A DNA stretch of 64,000 nucleotides, from positions 22,544 through 86,543 of the forward strand of contig NZ_FLSP01000029.1 in the NCBI RefSeq assembly GCF_900091315.1, given 5' to 3'. Within the stretch, counting starts at the first letter, position 1; the number at the start of each line of letters is the position of its first letter. Origin of the DNA: Streptomyces sp. DI166 (GTDB taxonomy: Bacteria; Actinomycetota; Actinomycetes; Streptomycetales; Streptomycetaceae). This document shows positions 18,401 to 25,652 of this stretch, piece after piece. A model generated the notes under the pieces. That model was not told where the DNA came from, searched no databases, and saw only the letters and a list, made by a program, of their open reading frames with translations. The position numbers were made by a program, and so were the translations under genes.

Positions 18401-21400
18401 CACGAGCGCAGGTGACGAACTCGACGGGCACGTCAGGCCGTTCGAGGACACGCTGGACCGGCTCGCCGTCCAGCTCCGTGAACACGGTCCGCAGAGCTTC
18501 GTGCCGCGCGACCACGTCCCGCACGGCCGCCGTGAACGCGCCCCGCTCCAGCGTGCCCGCGATCCGCGTCACCACCGGGATGTTGTACGTCGCCGAAGGG
18601 CCCTCAAGCCGGTGCAGGAACCACAGACGGCGCTGGGCGAACGAAGGCGGCAGGTTCTCGGGCCGCGTACGGCCACCCACCACCGCGGGCCTGCCCGAAC
18701 CGGCGCCCTTCCCCCGAACCGGGTCGAGCCGCCCCAGATGCTCCGCCAGCTGCAGGACCGTCGGCGCTTCGAACAGGGCCCGTACGCCGAGGTCGACGCC
18801 GAACTCGGCCTGCAACCGGTTCACCAGGCGGACCGCCAGCAGTGAGTGCCCGCCGCGTGCGAAGAACCCGTCGTCGATGCCGACCTGCTCCACTCCCAGG
18901 GTTTCCGCGAAGAGCCGGCACAGCAGCTCCTCCTGCGGGGTGCGGGGCGCGCGCCGCGTCCCCGTCCCGGCGTAGGTGGGTGCGGGCAGCCTGGCGCGGT
19001 CGAGCTTGGCGCTGGCGGTCATCGGCAGCTCGTCCAGCTCGACGAACGCGGCCGGGACCATGTACTCGGGCAGTTCCTCGGCCAGCGCGGCCCGTACGGC
19101 GGCCACGTCGAGCGGTCCGTCGGCCGGGACGACGTAGGCGACCAGGCGCCGGTCGCCCGGCACGTCCTCGCGTACGACCGCCGCCGCCCGGGCGATGCGC
19201 GGGTCGCGCCCCAGGGCGGCCTCCACCTCGCCGAGTTCGATCCGGAAGCCCCGGATCTTCACCTGGTCGTCCGCGCGGCCGACGAACACCAGGCGGCCCT
19301 CGCGGTCCCAGCGCACGACGTCGCCGGTCCGGTACATCCGGGTGCCCGGCGCGCCGAACGGGTTCGCCACGAACCGCGAGGCGGTCATTCCGGGCCTGCT
19401 CACATAGCCCCGGGCGAGCCCCGGACCCGCCACGTACAGTTCGCCCGGCACGCCGACCGGCACGAGTGCGAGCCCGTCGTCGAGGACGTACAGCTCGGTT
19501 CCGGGCACCGGCCGGCCGATGGTGACCGGCTCGCCCGGCACGAGTGGCCCGCCGCTGGCACAGACGGTGGTCTCGGTCGGTCCGTACGAGTTCTCCACCC
19601 GGCACCGGGTCGCCCACCGGTCCACCAGTTGCTGCGAGGCGGCCTCGCTGGCGGTGATCACCGTGGTGCCCTGCGGGAACGCCTCTTCGGGCAGCGCCGA
19701 CAGGAGCGAGGGGGTCACGGTCACGTGGGTGACACCGCTGCCGGGTGGCAGGCCGTGGGTCAGCAGATGCTCGGGATCGCCGGTGACGACGGTGCCGCCG
19801 GTGAGCACGGCCATCGTCATCTCCCACACCGAGCCGTCGAAGCCGATCGAGGCGAGCAGCCGCACCCCGGCGCCGGGGCCCGCGCCGAACTGGCGGAAGC
19901 GCGCGACGAGCCGGCTGATACCGGCGTGCGGGACGAGCACGCCCTTGGGCTGACCGGTCGAGCCGGAGGTGTAGATGATGTAGGCACCGTCGTGTGCGCC
20001 GGGCGGGGGCACGTCCCGAGCCAGGGGCTCGTCGGTCAGCTCGCCGAACACGACCGGATCGTGGCCGGGGGCGGTCAGCCGAGCGGCGTGGTCGACCAGG
20101 ATCAGCGGCGGCCGGGTGTCGTCGAGCATGTAACTGATGCGCGCGGCCGGGTAGTCGGGGTCGATCGGCAGATAGACGCCGCCCGCCTTGGAGACGGCGA
20201 GGAAGGCCGCGACCAGCTCCGCGCACCGTCCCATGGAGACCGCGACCGGCACATCGGCGCCCACGCCACGGCGGCGCAGGCCGCCCGCGACGCGGTCGGT
20301 CCACTCGTCGAGCTCCCGGTAGGTGAGGGTGCGGTCGCCGTCGACGACGGCGGGCGCGTCCGGGGTCTCGCGGACCCGGGCGCGGAAGTGCTCGGGGAGA
20401 GCGGCGAACTCAACCTCGGGGCCGGTGTTCCACCCGCCGAAGAGGCGGGTGCGTTCCTCGGGAAGCAGCACGTCGAACGCGTGGACCCGGGTGAGGGGTT
20501 CGCGGACGGCCCGCTCCAGGAGACGGACAAGGCGTCGGCCGAGGTCGCGTGCGGTGGAGCGGTCGAAGAGGTCGTCGGCGTAGTTCACGACGACGTGGAG
20601 CCCGTCGCCGCCCTCCTCCCGTACGGCGAAGAACAGGTCGAACTTGGCGGTGCGCTCCTCGGGCCTGGCGGCCTCGGTGCGCAGTCCGGCGAGGTCGACG
20701 GCGAGGTCGGTCTCCTCGACGGCCACGGCGACCTGGAAGAGGGGGTGGTGGGCGAGGGAGCGGGCTGGGGAGAGTTCTTCGACGAGGCGTTCGAAGGGGA
20801 GGTCCTGGTGGTCGTAGGCGGCCAGGGAGACGGCCCTGGTGCGGTCGAGGAGTTCGGTGAAGGTGGGATCGCCGGAGGTGTCGTTGCGCAGGACGAGGGT
20901 GTTGACGAAGAAGCCGACGAGGTCTTCGAGTGCTTCGTCGCCGCGTCCGGCGACGACGGTGCCCAGGGGGATGTCGGTGCCTGCGCCGAGCCGGGTGAGC
21001 AGGGCGGCCACGGCCGCCTGGACGACCATGAACACCGACACGCCCCGGGAAGCCGCCAGCTCCCGTAACTCGTCGTCCACACCGAGCTTCACGCTGACAC
21101 TGCCGCCCCGGTAGGAGGCGCGGGCCGGGCGGGGCCGGTCGGTGGGCAGGGCCAGCTCCTGCGGAAGCCCGGCCAACGCATCGGCCCAGTAGGCGAGTTG
21201 GGCTGGCCCTTTGGTTTCGACGAGCTGCCGCTGCCAGAGGGTGTAGTCGGCGTACTGGATGTCCAGGGGCTGCCAGTCGGGCGCTGTTCCGGCCAGCCGG
21301 GCGGCATACGCGGTGGACAGGTCCGCCGAGAGCGGGGCCATGGACCAGCCGTCGGCGGCGATGTGGTGCACCACCAGCACCAGCACCGTCTCCCCGGGAC

Positions 21401-21746
21401 CGGTCTCCAACACCCGCACCCGCAACGGGATCTCGGCGCCCAGGTCGAAGCAGTACCCGGTGGTCTCGGCGACCCGGGCGTCCACCTCACCCGGCGGACA
21501 GGACACGAACTCCACCGGCACATCGGCCTGTTCCAGGATCCGCTGGACCGGCTCACCGCCGCTCTCGACGTACACGGTGCGCAGCACCTCGTGCCGGGCG
21601 ACCACGTCCCGCACCGCCGCCGTGAACGCCTCCCGTTCCAGCGTGCCCGCGATCCGCGTCACCACCGGGATGTTGTACGTCGCCGAAGGGCCCTCAAGCC
21701 GGTACAGAAACCACAGACGACGCTGAGCAAACGACAACGGCAGCAC
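15468..21746 (-). CDS. Two-module non-ribosomal peptide synthetase, C-A-PCP-C-A-PCP
   Basis: About 2092 residues. Order: C1 (HHIAADG intact), A1 (YTSGSTGQPKG), PCP1 (ARGGHSLLA, carrier Ser present), C2 (HHIAADG), A2 (FTSGSTGEPKG), PCP2 (DLGGHSLLA), short basic tail. No epimerase, methyltransferase, docking or thioesterase domain is seen. By alignment to GrsA numbering (positions 235-331), A1 reads D-G-W-T-I-A-S-V-C, close to Phe-type aromatic pockets; A2 reads D-A-Y-S-T-G-T-L-C, close to the Dpg code I recall (DPYHGGTLCK). GTG at 21746 has an ideal GGAGGG and sits exactly where the partner NRPS starts; an ATG at 21815 is the alternative. One TTA codon (21066-21068) in C1 makes translation dependent on bldA. 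Chain is presumably passed to the TE-containing NRPS at 27037. Confidence 0.93.
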   Translation of the reverse strand: MLPLSFAQRRLWFLYRLEGPSATYNIPVVTRIAGTLEREAFTAAVRDVVARHEVLRTVYVESGGEPVQRILEQADVPVEFVSCPPGEVDARVAETTGYCFDLGAEIPLRVRVLETGPGETVLVLVVHHIAADGWSMAPLSADLSTAYAARLAGTAPDWQPLDIQYADYTLWQRQLVETKGPAQLAYWADALAGLPQELALPTDRPRPARASYRGGSVSVKLGVDDELRELAASRGVSVFMVVQAAVAALLTRLGAGTDIPLGTVVAGRGDEALEDLVGFFVNTLVLRNDTSGDPTFTELLDRTRAVSLAAYDHQDLPFERLVEELSPARSLAHHPLFQVAVAVEETDLAVDLAGLRTEAARPEERTAKFDLFFAVREEGGDGLHVVVNYADDLFDRSTARDLGRRLVRLLERAVREPLTRVHAFDVLLPEERTRLFGGWNTGPEVEFAALPEHFRARVRETPDAPAVVDGDRTLTYRELDEWTDRVAGGLRRRGVGADVPVAVSMGRCAELVAAFLAVSKAGGVYLPIDPDYPAARISYMLDDTRPPLILVDHAARLTAPGHDPVVFGELTDEPLARDVPPPGAHDGAYIIYTSGSTGQPKGVLVPHAGISRLVARFRQFGAGPGAGVRLLASIGFDGSVWEMTMAVLTGGTVVTGDPEHLLTHGLPPGSGVTHVTVTPSLLSALPEEAFPQGTTVITASEAASQQLVDRWATRCRVENSYGPTETTVCASGGPLVPGEPVTIGRPVPGTELYVLDDGLALVPVGVPGELYVAGPGLARGYVSRPGMTASRFVANPFGAPGTRMYRTGDVVRWDREGRLVFVGRADDQVKIRGFRIELGEVEAALGRDPRIARAAAVVREDVPGDRRLVAYVVPADGPLDVAAVRAALAEELPEYMVPAAFVELDELPMTASAKLDRARLPAPTYAGTGTRRAPRTPQEELLCRLFAETLGVEQVGIDDGFFARGGHSLLAVRLVNRLQAEFGVDLGVRALFEAPTVLQLAEHLGRLDPVRGKGAGSGRPAVVGGRTRPENLPPSFAQRRLWFLHRLEGPSATYNIPVVTRIAGTLERGAFTAAVRDVVARHEALRTVFTELDGEPVQRVLERPDVPVEFVTCAREEVPGLVAEAGGHPFDLGTEIPLRVRVLETGPGETVLVLVVHHIAADGWSMAPLSADLSTAYAARLAGTAPDWPPLDIQYADYTLWQRELLDLEGPRQLAHWRAALAGLPQELTLPTDRPRPARASYRGGSTTLTLDAHTHTRLRELAASRGASVFMVMQAAVAALLTRLGAGTDIPLGTVVAGRGDEALEDLVGFFVNTLVLRNDTSGDPTFTELLDRTRAVSLAAYDHQDLPFERLVEELSPARSLAHHPLFQVAVSVKDVRVEPPRLGGAVCTDDGYMLDIAKFDLEFTFEEHHRPDGGCAGLGLAVGYARDLFDPESARLIGERLVRILEQAAARPETALGSLVLTTPQERAELLALGRGPDLPRTHASLVEAFTAQATRTPHEVAVEANGARLTYRDLDSESGALAAELAEAGVGPETVVPVLMERSAELVVSLLAVLKAGGAYMPVHTAYPLARMREVVARATGPVLLVDAAHRTHTLVTDRDPDGPVPVEVVLGTRDPGGWRPVPTAPEAAAYVMFTSGSTGEPKGITVTHQGVVDLALDPSWQVGPRDRVLFHSPHAFDASTYEIWAPLLNGGRVVVAPPGELDAHALRELIERHGITHLSLTAGLFRVVAEDLAEGLARLKEVTTGGDVISPQAVARVLENCPDTVVRTTYGPTEMTLCVTGHPYTHAQRGDIGTTVPLGEALAHTRMYVLDERLLPVPVGVPGELYLAGAGLARGYADRPGLTAGRFVADPHGAPGTRMYRTGDVVRWDREGRLVFLGRADDQVKIRGFRIEPGEVESALTRAEGVAQAAVVVREDTPGDRRLVAYVVPDGPPLDSAALRAGLAKVLPDYMVPAAFVELAALPVTPNGKLDRARLPAPSYTVTAEHRAPRSAREEVLCALFAETLGVEKVGIDDGFFDLGGHSLLAIRLVNRVRTALGVDLGVRTLFETPTVRGLAEAVESTTIPAARPVLRRRPRTPDSGFTKARS
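17635..18345 (-). repeat. Near-identical C-domain DNA, copy 2 (module 2 of the large NRPS)
   Basis: This stretch encodes the second half of C2. It is almost identical in DNA to 27445-28060 (C3, opposite strand) and in large parts to 20735-21440 (C1, direct). Signature segments ASRGASVFMV and TTLTLDAHTHTRL are shared with C3 only. It is a substrate for homologous recombination and for assembly collapse. Confidence 0.85.
20735..21746 (-). repeat. Near-identical C-domain DNA, copy 1 (module 1 of the large NRPS)
   Basis: The 5' end of the large NRPS gene from its start to about 21340 is nearly the same as 27037-27440 on the opposite strand; the 20735-21050 part equals copies 2 and 3. The middle (about 21060-21230, residues VSVKLGVDDELREL and QLVETKGPAQLAYW) is private to C1. 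Confidence 0.85.
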
Positions 21747-21987
21747 GGTGCCCTCCGGATCGTCGCGCCTGGGGGAACTCCCCGAGGCCGTGAACGCGCC
21801 CCAGAAACGGAACATGTGAGCGACAGGCCTGAATGCGCTCGATCCTAGGGAGCCCCACGCCCTCCACGGACCTTCGAGCGAACCTCTGTCAGCAAGATGA
21901 CAGTCCGCCGCTCCGGCCCCGATCGGCGACCGTCCCCGGAGATCTCGGAGCGTGCAGGGGTGGCCGATTATCGTCTACTTCACTCGA

Positions 21988-22009
21988 CGTTACAGATATA
22001 TCGTTAACG
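21988..22009. promoter_or_regulatory. Palindromic operator candidate between the NRPS and padR
   Basis: A 22-bp palindrome with 18 of 22 positions symmetric: outer arms CGTTA and TAACG around a central perfect GATATATC. It lies 52 bp upstream of the PadR start and about 240 bp upstream of the divergent NRPS start, in the only AT-rich patch of this intergenic region. GATATATC-type dyads are typical of PadR operators, so autoregulation and control of the NRPS by the adjacent PadR protein is a strong inference. Confidence 0.6.
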
Positions 22010-22061
22010 AAGTTCCGTCATCCCTTCCGAGGGCCACCGCCCCGATCCACCAGGACGAGCC

Positions 22062-22592
22062 ATGCATCTGCCACCTCCGCCTCCCCCGCCCGCGCCCCCA
22101 CCGCCGCCGCCTCCGGTGCGCCCTGACCTGCGTGCCGCCGTTCTCCTGTTGCTGCGGGAACGGGCATACAGCGGCCACCAGATCGTCCAGGAGCTGGAGC
22201 GCCGCAGCCTCGGCATGTGGCGGCCCAGGCCCGGGTCGGTCTACCCGGTGCTCCAGCAGTTCGAGGAGCAGGGCCTGGTGCGGGCGACGGGCCGCCAGGG
22301 CTCGCGGCTGTTCCACCTCACCGAGGAGGGCGTCCGGCACTGCGACGAGGGAGCGCGGGAGTGGGGCGAGCCCTGGGACGCGTGGCGGGAGACGGCCCAC
22401 GAGGGTGTGCCCGAGCTGTACCGGCAGCTCACCCAGCTCACCGGCTGCGTCCAGCAAGTGGGCGCCGTGGGCTCCGGCGCGCAGGTGGAGCGGGCGAGCC
22501 GGCTGCTGGCCCGGACCCGGCGCGAGCTGTACCTGCTGCTGGCGGAGGACGACGAGAAGGGCGCGGAGGGCGGGGCGGAAGAGGCGCAGTAA
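22062..22592 (+). CDS. PadR-family transcriptional regulator with polyproline N-terminus
   Basis: A 176-residue regulator. After an N-terminal PPPPPPPAPPPPPPP tract comes a winged helix-turn-helix (LRAAVLLLLRERAYSGHQIV, then GSVYPVLQQFEEQGLVRA, the PadR hallmark) and a C-terminal helical dimerisation part (LARTRRELYLLLAED). PadR proteins are usually repressors relieved by small phenolics or by the product of the transporter or cluster they control. It is divergent from the NRPS and directly upstream of an exporter gene, so it probably senses the cluster product or a Dpg-like phenolic. The ATG has a modest AGGAC upstream. Confidence 0.9.
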   Translation: MHLPPPPPPPAPPPPPPPVRPDLRAAVLLLLRERAYSGHQIVQELERRSLGMWRPRPGSVYPVLQQFEEQGLVRATGRQGSRLFHLTEEGVRHCDEGAREWGEPWDAWRETAHEGVPELYRQLTQLTGCVQQVGAVGSGAQVERASRLLARTRRELYLLLAEDDEKGAEGGAEEAQ

Positions 22593-22710
22593 GTCCCTTC
22601 GCCGGACTCCCGGCTGTCCACATGCGGACTGCGCCACCCGGTGCGGTCGCGGCGCCCGGCACCGTACAGTCGCCGGGCTCCACGAGAGGCTCACGACGTC
22701 AGGAGGGGTC

Positions 22711-23997
22711 TTGTCCAACAGGTCGGCCGATTCCCGGCACGACACGGTCCAGGAGCGCCCCGCCGCCCCGAATGTCCCGCTGCGGCGCAACCGCGGCTTC
22801 CAACTCCTGTGGGCGGGTTCGGTCTTCGCCTTCCTGGGCAAGGAGATAGCCGAACTCGCGTATCCGCTGGTGGTGTTGGCGGTGACGGGTTCGCCGGGCT
22901 GGGCGGGTGCCTTCGGCGGCGTGCAGATCTTCACTTCGCTGCTGTGCGGTATGCCCGCGGGCGAGCTGGCGGACCGCTACGACCGGCGCCGACTGCTGCT
23001 GTGCGTGGAGGCGGCGCGCGCCCTGGCCACCGGCAGCGTGGTGGTGGCGTTCCTGCTCGACGCGGTGTCGCTGCCGCACCTGCTCGCGGTGGCCGTGGTG
23101 GTGGGTGCCGTGCAGCCGCTGGGCGGGTCGACCCGGATGCTGCTGGTGCGTTCGCTGGTGCCGCCCCGGCAGCTGACCGCCGCGCTGACCCAGGAGGAGG
23201 TCCGCAGTCACGCCGCCGCGACGTCGGGTCCGCCGTTGGGCGGCGCGCTGTACGCGGTCGCGCAGGTGGTGCCGTTCGTGGTGACCGCGTGCTCCTTCGC
23301 CGCGTCCCTGGTGCTCACCCTGTTCGTACGGCCGCCGGCCGAGGCCCCGCACGCGCCGATGCGCGCGGCCGAGAGGGAACCGCTGCTGTCGCGGATGACG
23401 GTGGGCCTGCGCGCGCTGTGGGGGCACCCCACGCTGCGCACGGGCATGCTGTTCGCCGCCGCGATGAACACCGTGACCGCGCCGGTGATCCTCAGCGTGG
23501 TGGTGCACCTGCGCGAGCAGGGCCTGACCAGCACGGCGATCGGTTGCACGACCATGGCCCTGGCCGTCGGCGGGCTCGCCGGGACGGTACTGGTGGCACC
23601 TTTGCACAAGCTGCTCGCGCCGGGGGTCCTGATGTTGTGGCTGGGCGGTACGGCGGCCCTGCTGATCGGCTCGCTCGCGGCGCCCTGGGGCCGGTGGTGG
23701 CCGGCTCTCGCGCTGTTCCTGCTGGGGCTGGGAGGGCCGTCGATGCGCGTCCTCGTCGACATCCTGATCTTCCGTCAGGTTCCGGACGAGCAACGGGGCC
23801 GGGCGGTCGCCGCCTGCATGACGGTGTTCGGCGCGGGAGCGTCCCTGGGGGTGTTCCTGGCGGGCCAGCTCCTGGAGCACTTCTCGGCCGCGGTCACCGT
23901 CCTGGTGCTGGCCTCGGTACTGGCGGCGGCGTGGTGTGTGGGCCTGCGTACGCGGGAGCTGCGCAGGGCGAAGTGGCCCGAGGAGCAGGAGGCCTGA
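22711..23997 (+). CDS. MFS transporter, probable exporter of the peptide
   Basis: A 428-residue major facilitator superfamily protein of the MFS_3/EntS-like type, about 12 membrane helices, with the loop 2-3 motif GELADRYDRRRLL characteristic of MFS drug and siderophore exporters. The start is a TTG at 22711 with an excellent AGGAGGGG 4 nt upstream; no ATG or GTG in the region has comparable support. It follows padR by 118 nt and probably exports the cluster product, giving self-resistance. Regulation by PadR is likely. Confidence 0.88.
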   Translation: MSNRSADSRHDTVQERPAAPNVPLRRNRGFQLLWAGSVFAFLGKEIAELAYPLVVLAVTGSPGWAGAFGGVQIFTSLLCGMPAGELADRYDRRRLLLCVEAARALATGSVVVAFLLDAVSLPHLLAVAVVVGAVQPLGGSTRMLLVRSLVPPRQLTAALTQEEVRSHAAATSGPPLGGALYAVAQVVPFVVTACSFAASLVLTLFVRPPAEAPHAPMRAAEREPLLSRMTVGLRALWGHPTLRTGMLFAAAMNTVTAPVILSVVVHLREQGLTSTAIGCTTMALAVGGLAGTVLVAPLHKLLAPGVLMLWLGGTAALLIGSLAAPWGRWWPALALFLLGLGGPSMRVLVDILIFRQVPDEQRGRAVAACMTVFGAGASLGVFLAGQLLEHFSAAVTVLVLASVLAAAWCVGLRTRELRRAKWPEEQEA

Positions 23998-24337
23998 GGG
24001 ACCGCATCGCATCGAGCCCCGCTGCGTTACGGCCAATCGCCTACCCCATCCGGTCACCGCGAGGACCGCTCATTGACAATCCGATGGGCGGTTCCCAGGA
24101 TGTTGCCCGGTTCAAGGGGCTTGGCCGTCGGCAAACGTACTGAGCTGTCCGAACGTCGGCCGGGAATGGCAGCGGCCCCACCACCAGTCAACTCGACGTG
24201 GTTGACGGTCAGAACGGGGGAATACGGCTCTGAATCCGACGACGCCTCGGTGCCGGCGAACAAAGTCCGGAACACAGTAGTTCTGCCCTCGTGCCCCGAC
24301 CCGGTTAGATCTGGCCGCAACGTGCGAAGTCACGGGG
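23998..24337. other. Intergenic region upstream of the LuxR-type regulator
   Basis: About 340 bases of lower GC content with no credible gene. It must contain the promoter of the regulator at 24338. I see no clear -35/-10 pair, direct-repeat SARP boxes or terminator stem. Confidence 0.5.
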
Positions 24338-25225
24338 GTGAACGTGTTAGATATCAGCCGGCGTTTGGAGAGGGATCCTCGAAACGCCGTCAGGTCGGTC
24401 GGCATATCCCCGCCGACGGACGCCGCCATCAGCAACGCCGAACGAATCATTCAAGAAGCACTGACGAACTACCGTACCGGCGAAGGCCGTTTGATCCGCC
24501 GCGTAGACATGGGCGCGGTACGGGACATCCTGCGCGAGGCATCGCTCGCCCTGAAGGGACACGGCGTCGTACGGGTCGCGTGGTGCGGGAGTGCCGACTC
24601 CGAGTTCTCCGAGCTGTGCAGCGAGGACATCGTTGGCACGGGCCGTGAGCTGCGTCTGCTGTGGCACCGTGAGGCGGCCCGCAGTGCCGCCGGCCGCCAT
24701 CTGCTGCGCCGGCTCCTGGACGCCGGCGCCGTCGTCCGGTTCGCCTCCGCTCCGCCGCCCAACATGATCATGCTGGGGGGAGAGACCGGAGTCGTGCGGA
24801 CCGAGGGTCGGCCCGGGGAGCGGCGGGCCCTGCTGTTCCAGCACGCCGAAGTGGTCGAACCGTTCCGGCGTATGTACAGCGCCCTCTGGGAGCAGGCCGC
24901 CGCCTCCCCGGCACCAGCGGCGCCGCCCTTACCCTCCGCACCTCCTCCCCCACCGCCGCCCGCGGCCCCGCCCGGTTTCGGGCCGACCGCCGAGCGGCAT
25001 TCGGGTGCCCTGAGCCGGATCACCGCCGACGCGGTGCAGAGTCAGGTGCTCCGGCTGCTGTGTTCCGGCGTCAAGGACGAGGCCGCGGCCCGGCAGATGG
25101 GAGTGTGCGTGCGCACCTACCGGCGCTACGTCGCCCGCATTCTCAAGAGCCTCGACGTCACCTCCCGCTTCCAGGCCGGGATCAGGGCGGCGGAGTTGGG
25201 ACTGGTGGCCCACAGCACATCCTGA
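24338..25225 (+). CDS. LuxR-type helix-turn-helix regulator with two TTA codons, likely pathway regulator
   Basis: A 295-residue protein. The C-terminal 65 residues form a LuxR-like HTH (LRLLCSGVKDEAAARQMGV, then RTYRRYVARILKSLDVTSRF), preceded by a polyproline linker (PPPPPPP within about residues 198-212). The N-terminal 185 residues resemble the sensor-like part of actinomycete cluster regulators with a phospholipase-D-like core (WHREAARSAAGRHLLRRL) but no known ligand site. Codon 4 (24347-24349) and codon 198 (24929-24931) are TTA, so translation needs the bldA tRNA encoded at 43338. Located between the exporter and mbtH, it is the probable activator of the mbtH-NRPS-dpg operon. Start GTG at 24338 is weakly supported. 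Confidence 0.85.
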   Translation: MNVLDISRRLERDPRNAVRSVGISPPTDAAISNAERIIQEALTNYRTGEGRLIRRVDMGAVRDILREASLALKGHGVVRVAWCGSADSEFSELCSEDIVGTGRELRLLWHREAARSAAGRHLLRRLLDAGAVVRFASAPPPNMIMLGGETGVVRTEGRPGERRALLFQHAEVVEPFRRMYSALWEQAAASPAPAAPPLPSAPPPPPPPAAPPGFGPTAERHSGALSRITADAVQSQVLRLLCSGVKDEAAARQMGVCVRTYRRYVARILKSLDVTSRFQAGIRAAELGLVAHSTS

Positions 25226-25324
25226 GGGCGGGCCGCCCGCACACCGTGTCCACAAACGGACCGTGGGTTCCCGCGGCCGGGGCCGAGTGACCGGTAGATG
25301 ACGCCGGAATTCGCCCGGTGCTCC

Positions 25325-25354
25325 TTGCTGCCGCCGAGGACGCCTCCATAGGCT
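25325..25354 (+). promoter_or_regulatory. Candidate vegetative promoter of the mbtH-dpg operon
   Basis: TTGCTG (25325-25330) and TAGGCT (25349-25354) with 18-nt spacing resemble a HrdB-type -35/-10 pair. They lie 95-125 bp upstream of the MbtH start in a 223-bp intergenic region. Not tested against other candidates. Confidence 0.35.
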
Positions 25355-25448
25355 GCGGCGCAGCACGCACGTCAAAGGCGGAGCGGACCGGCACACGATG
25401 TCCGCTCCCCTTCTCGGTTGCTTTCCCCTCATATCCCTAGGGGTCGGA

Positions 25449-25652
25449 ATGTCGAATCCCTTCGACGACGAGTCACGCCCTTTCAAGGTCCTGGTGAACG
25501 CGGAGCAACAACATTCCCTCTGGCCCTCCGGAATCGATATTCCGCAGGGCTGGACAACGGTTCTCGACGACGCCCCGCGGGACACATGCCTCGCTTTTGT
25601 GGAGGAGCACTGGACCGATCTCCGTCCGGCGAGCCTCCGGGGCTCTTCGTGA
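25449..25652 (+). CDS. MbtH-like protein
   Basis: A 67-residue chaperone-like partner that binds NRPS adenylation domains and is often needed for their solubility and activity. Hallmarks: NPFDDES at the start, VNAEQQHSLWPSGIDIPQGW, and CLAFVEEHWTDLRP. ATG at 25449 is chosen because the protein then begins exactly as the family does (MSNPFDD). It ends with a GTGA overlap to the aminotransferase, so it opens the operon mbtH-aminotransferase-NRPS-dpgABC. It presumably serves all three A domains of the cluster. Confidence 0.96.
   Translation: MSNPFDDESRPFKVLVNAEQQHSLWPSGIDIPQGWTTVLDDAPRDTCLAFVEEHWTDLRPASLRGSS

Noticed and set aside
21747..21815. Longer N-terminus of the large NRPS from ATG 21815
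   Set aside because: Possible, but without a ribosome binding site; GTG 21746 has GGAGGG at ideal distance and matches the partner NRPS start.
22641..24143. Alternative plus-strand frame of 500 codons over the MFS gene
   Set aside because: Gly/Arg/Ala-rich shadow; the frame starting at 22711 has membrane helices and the MFS loop motif.
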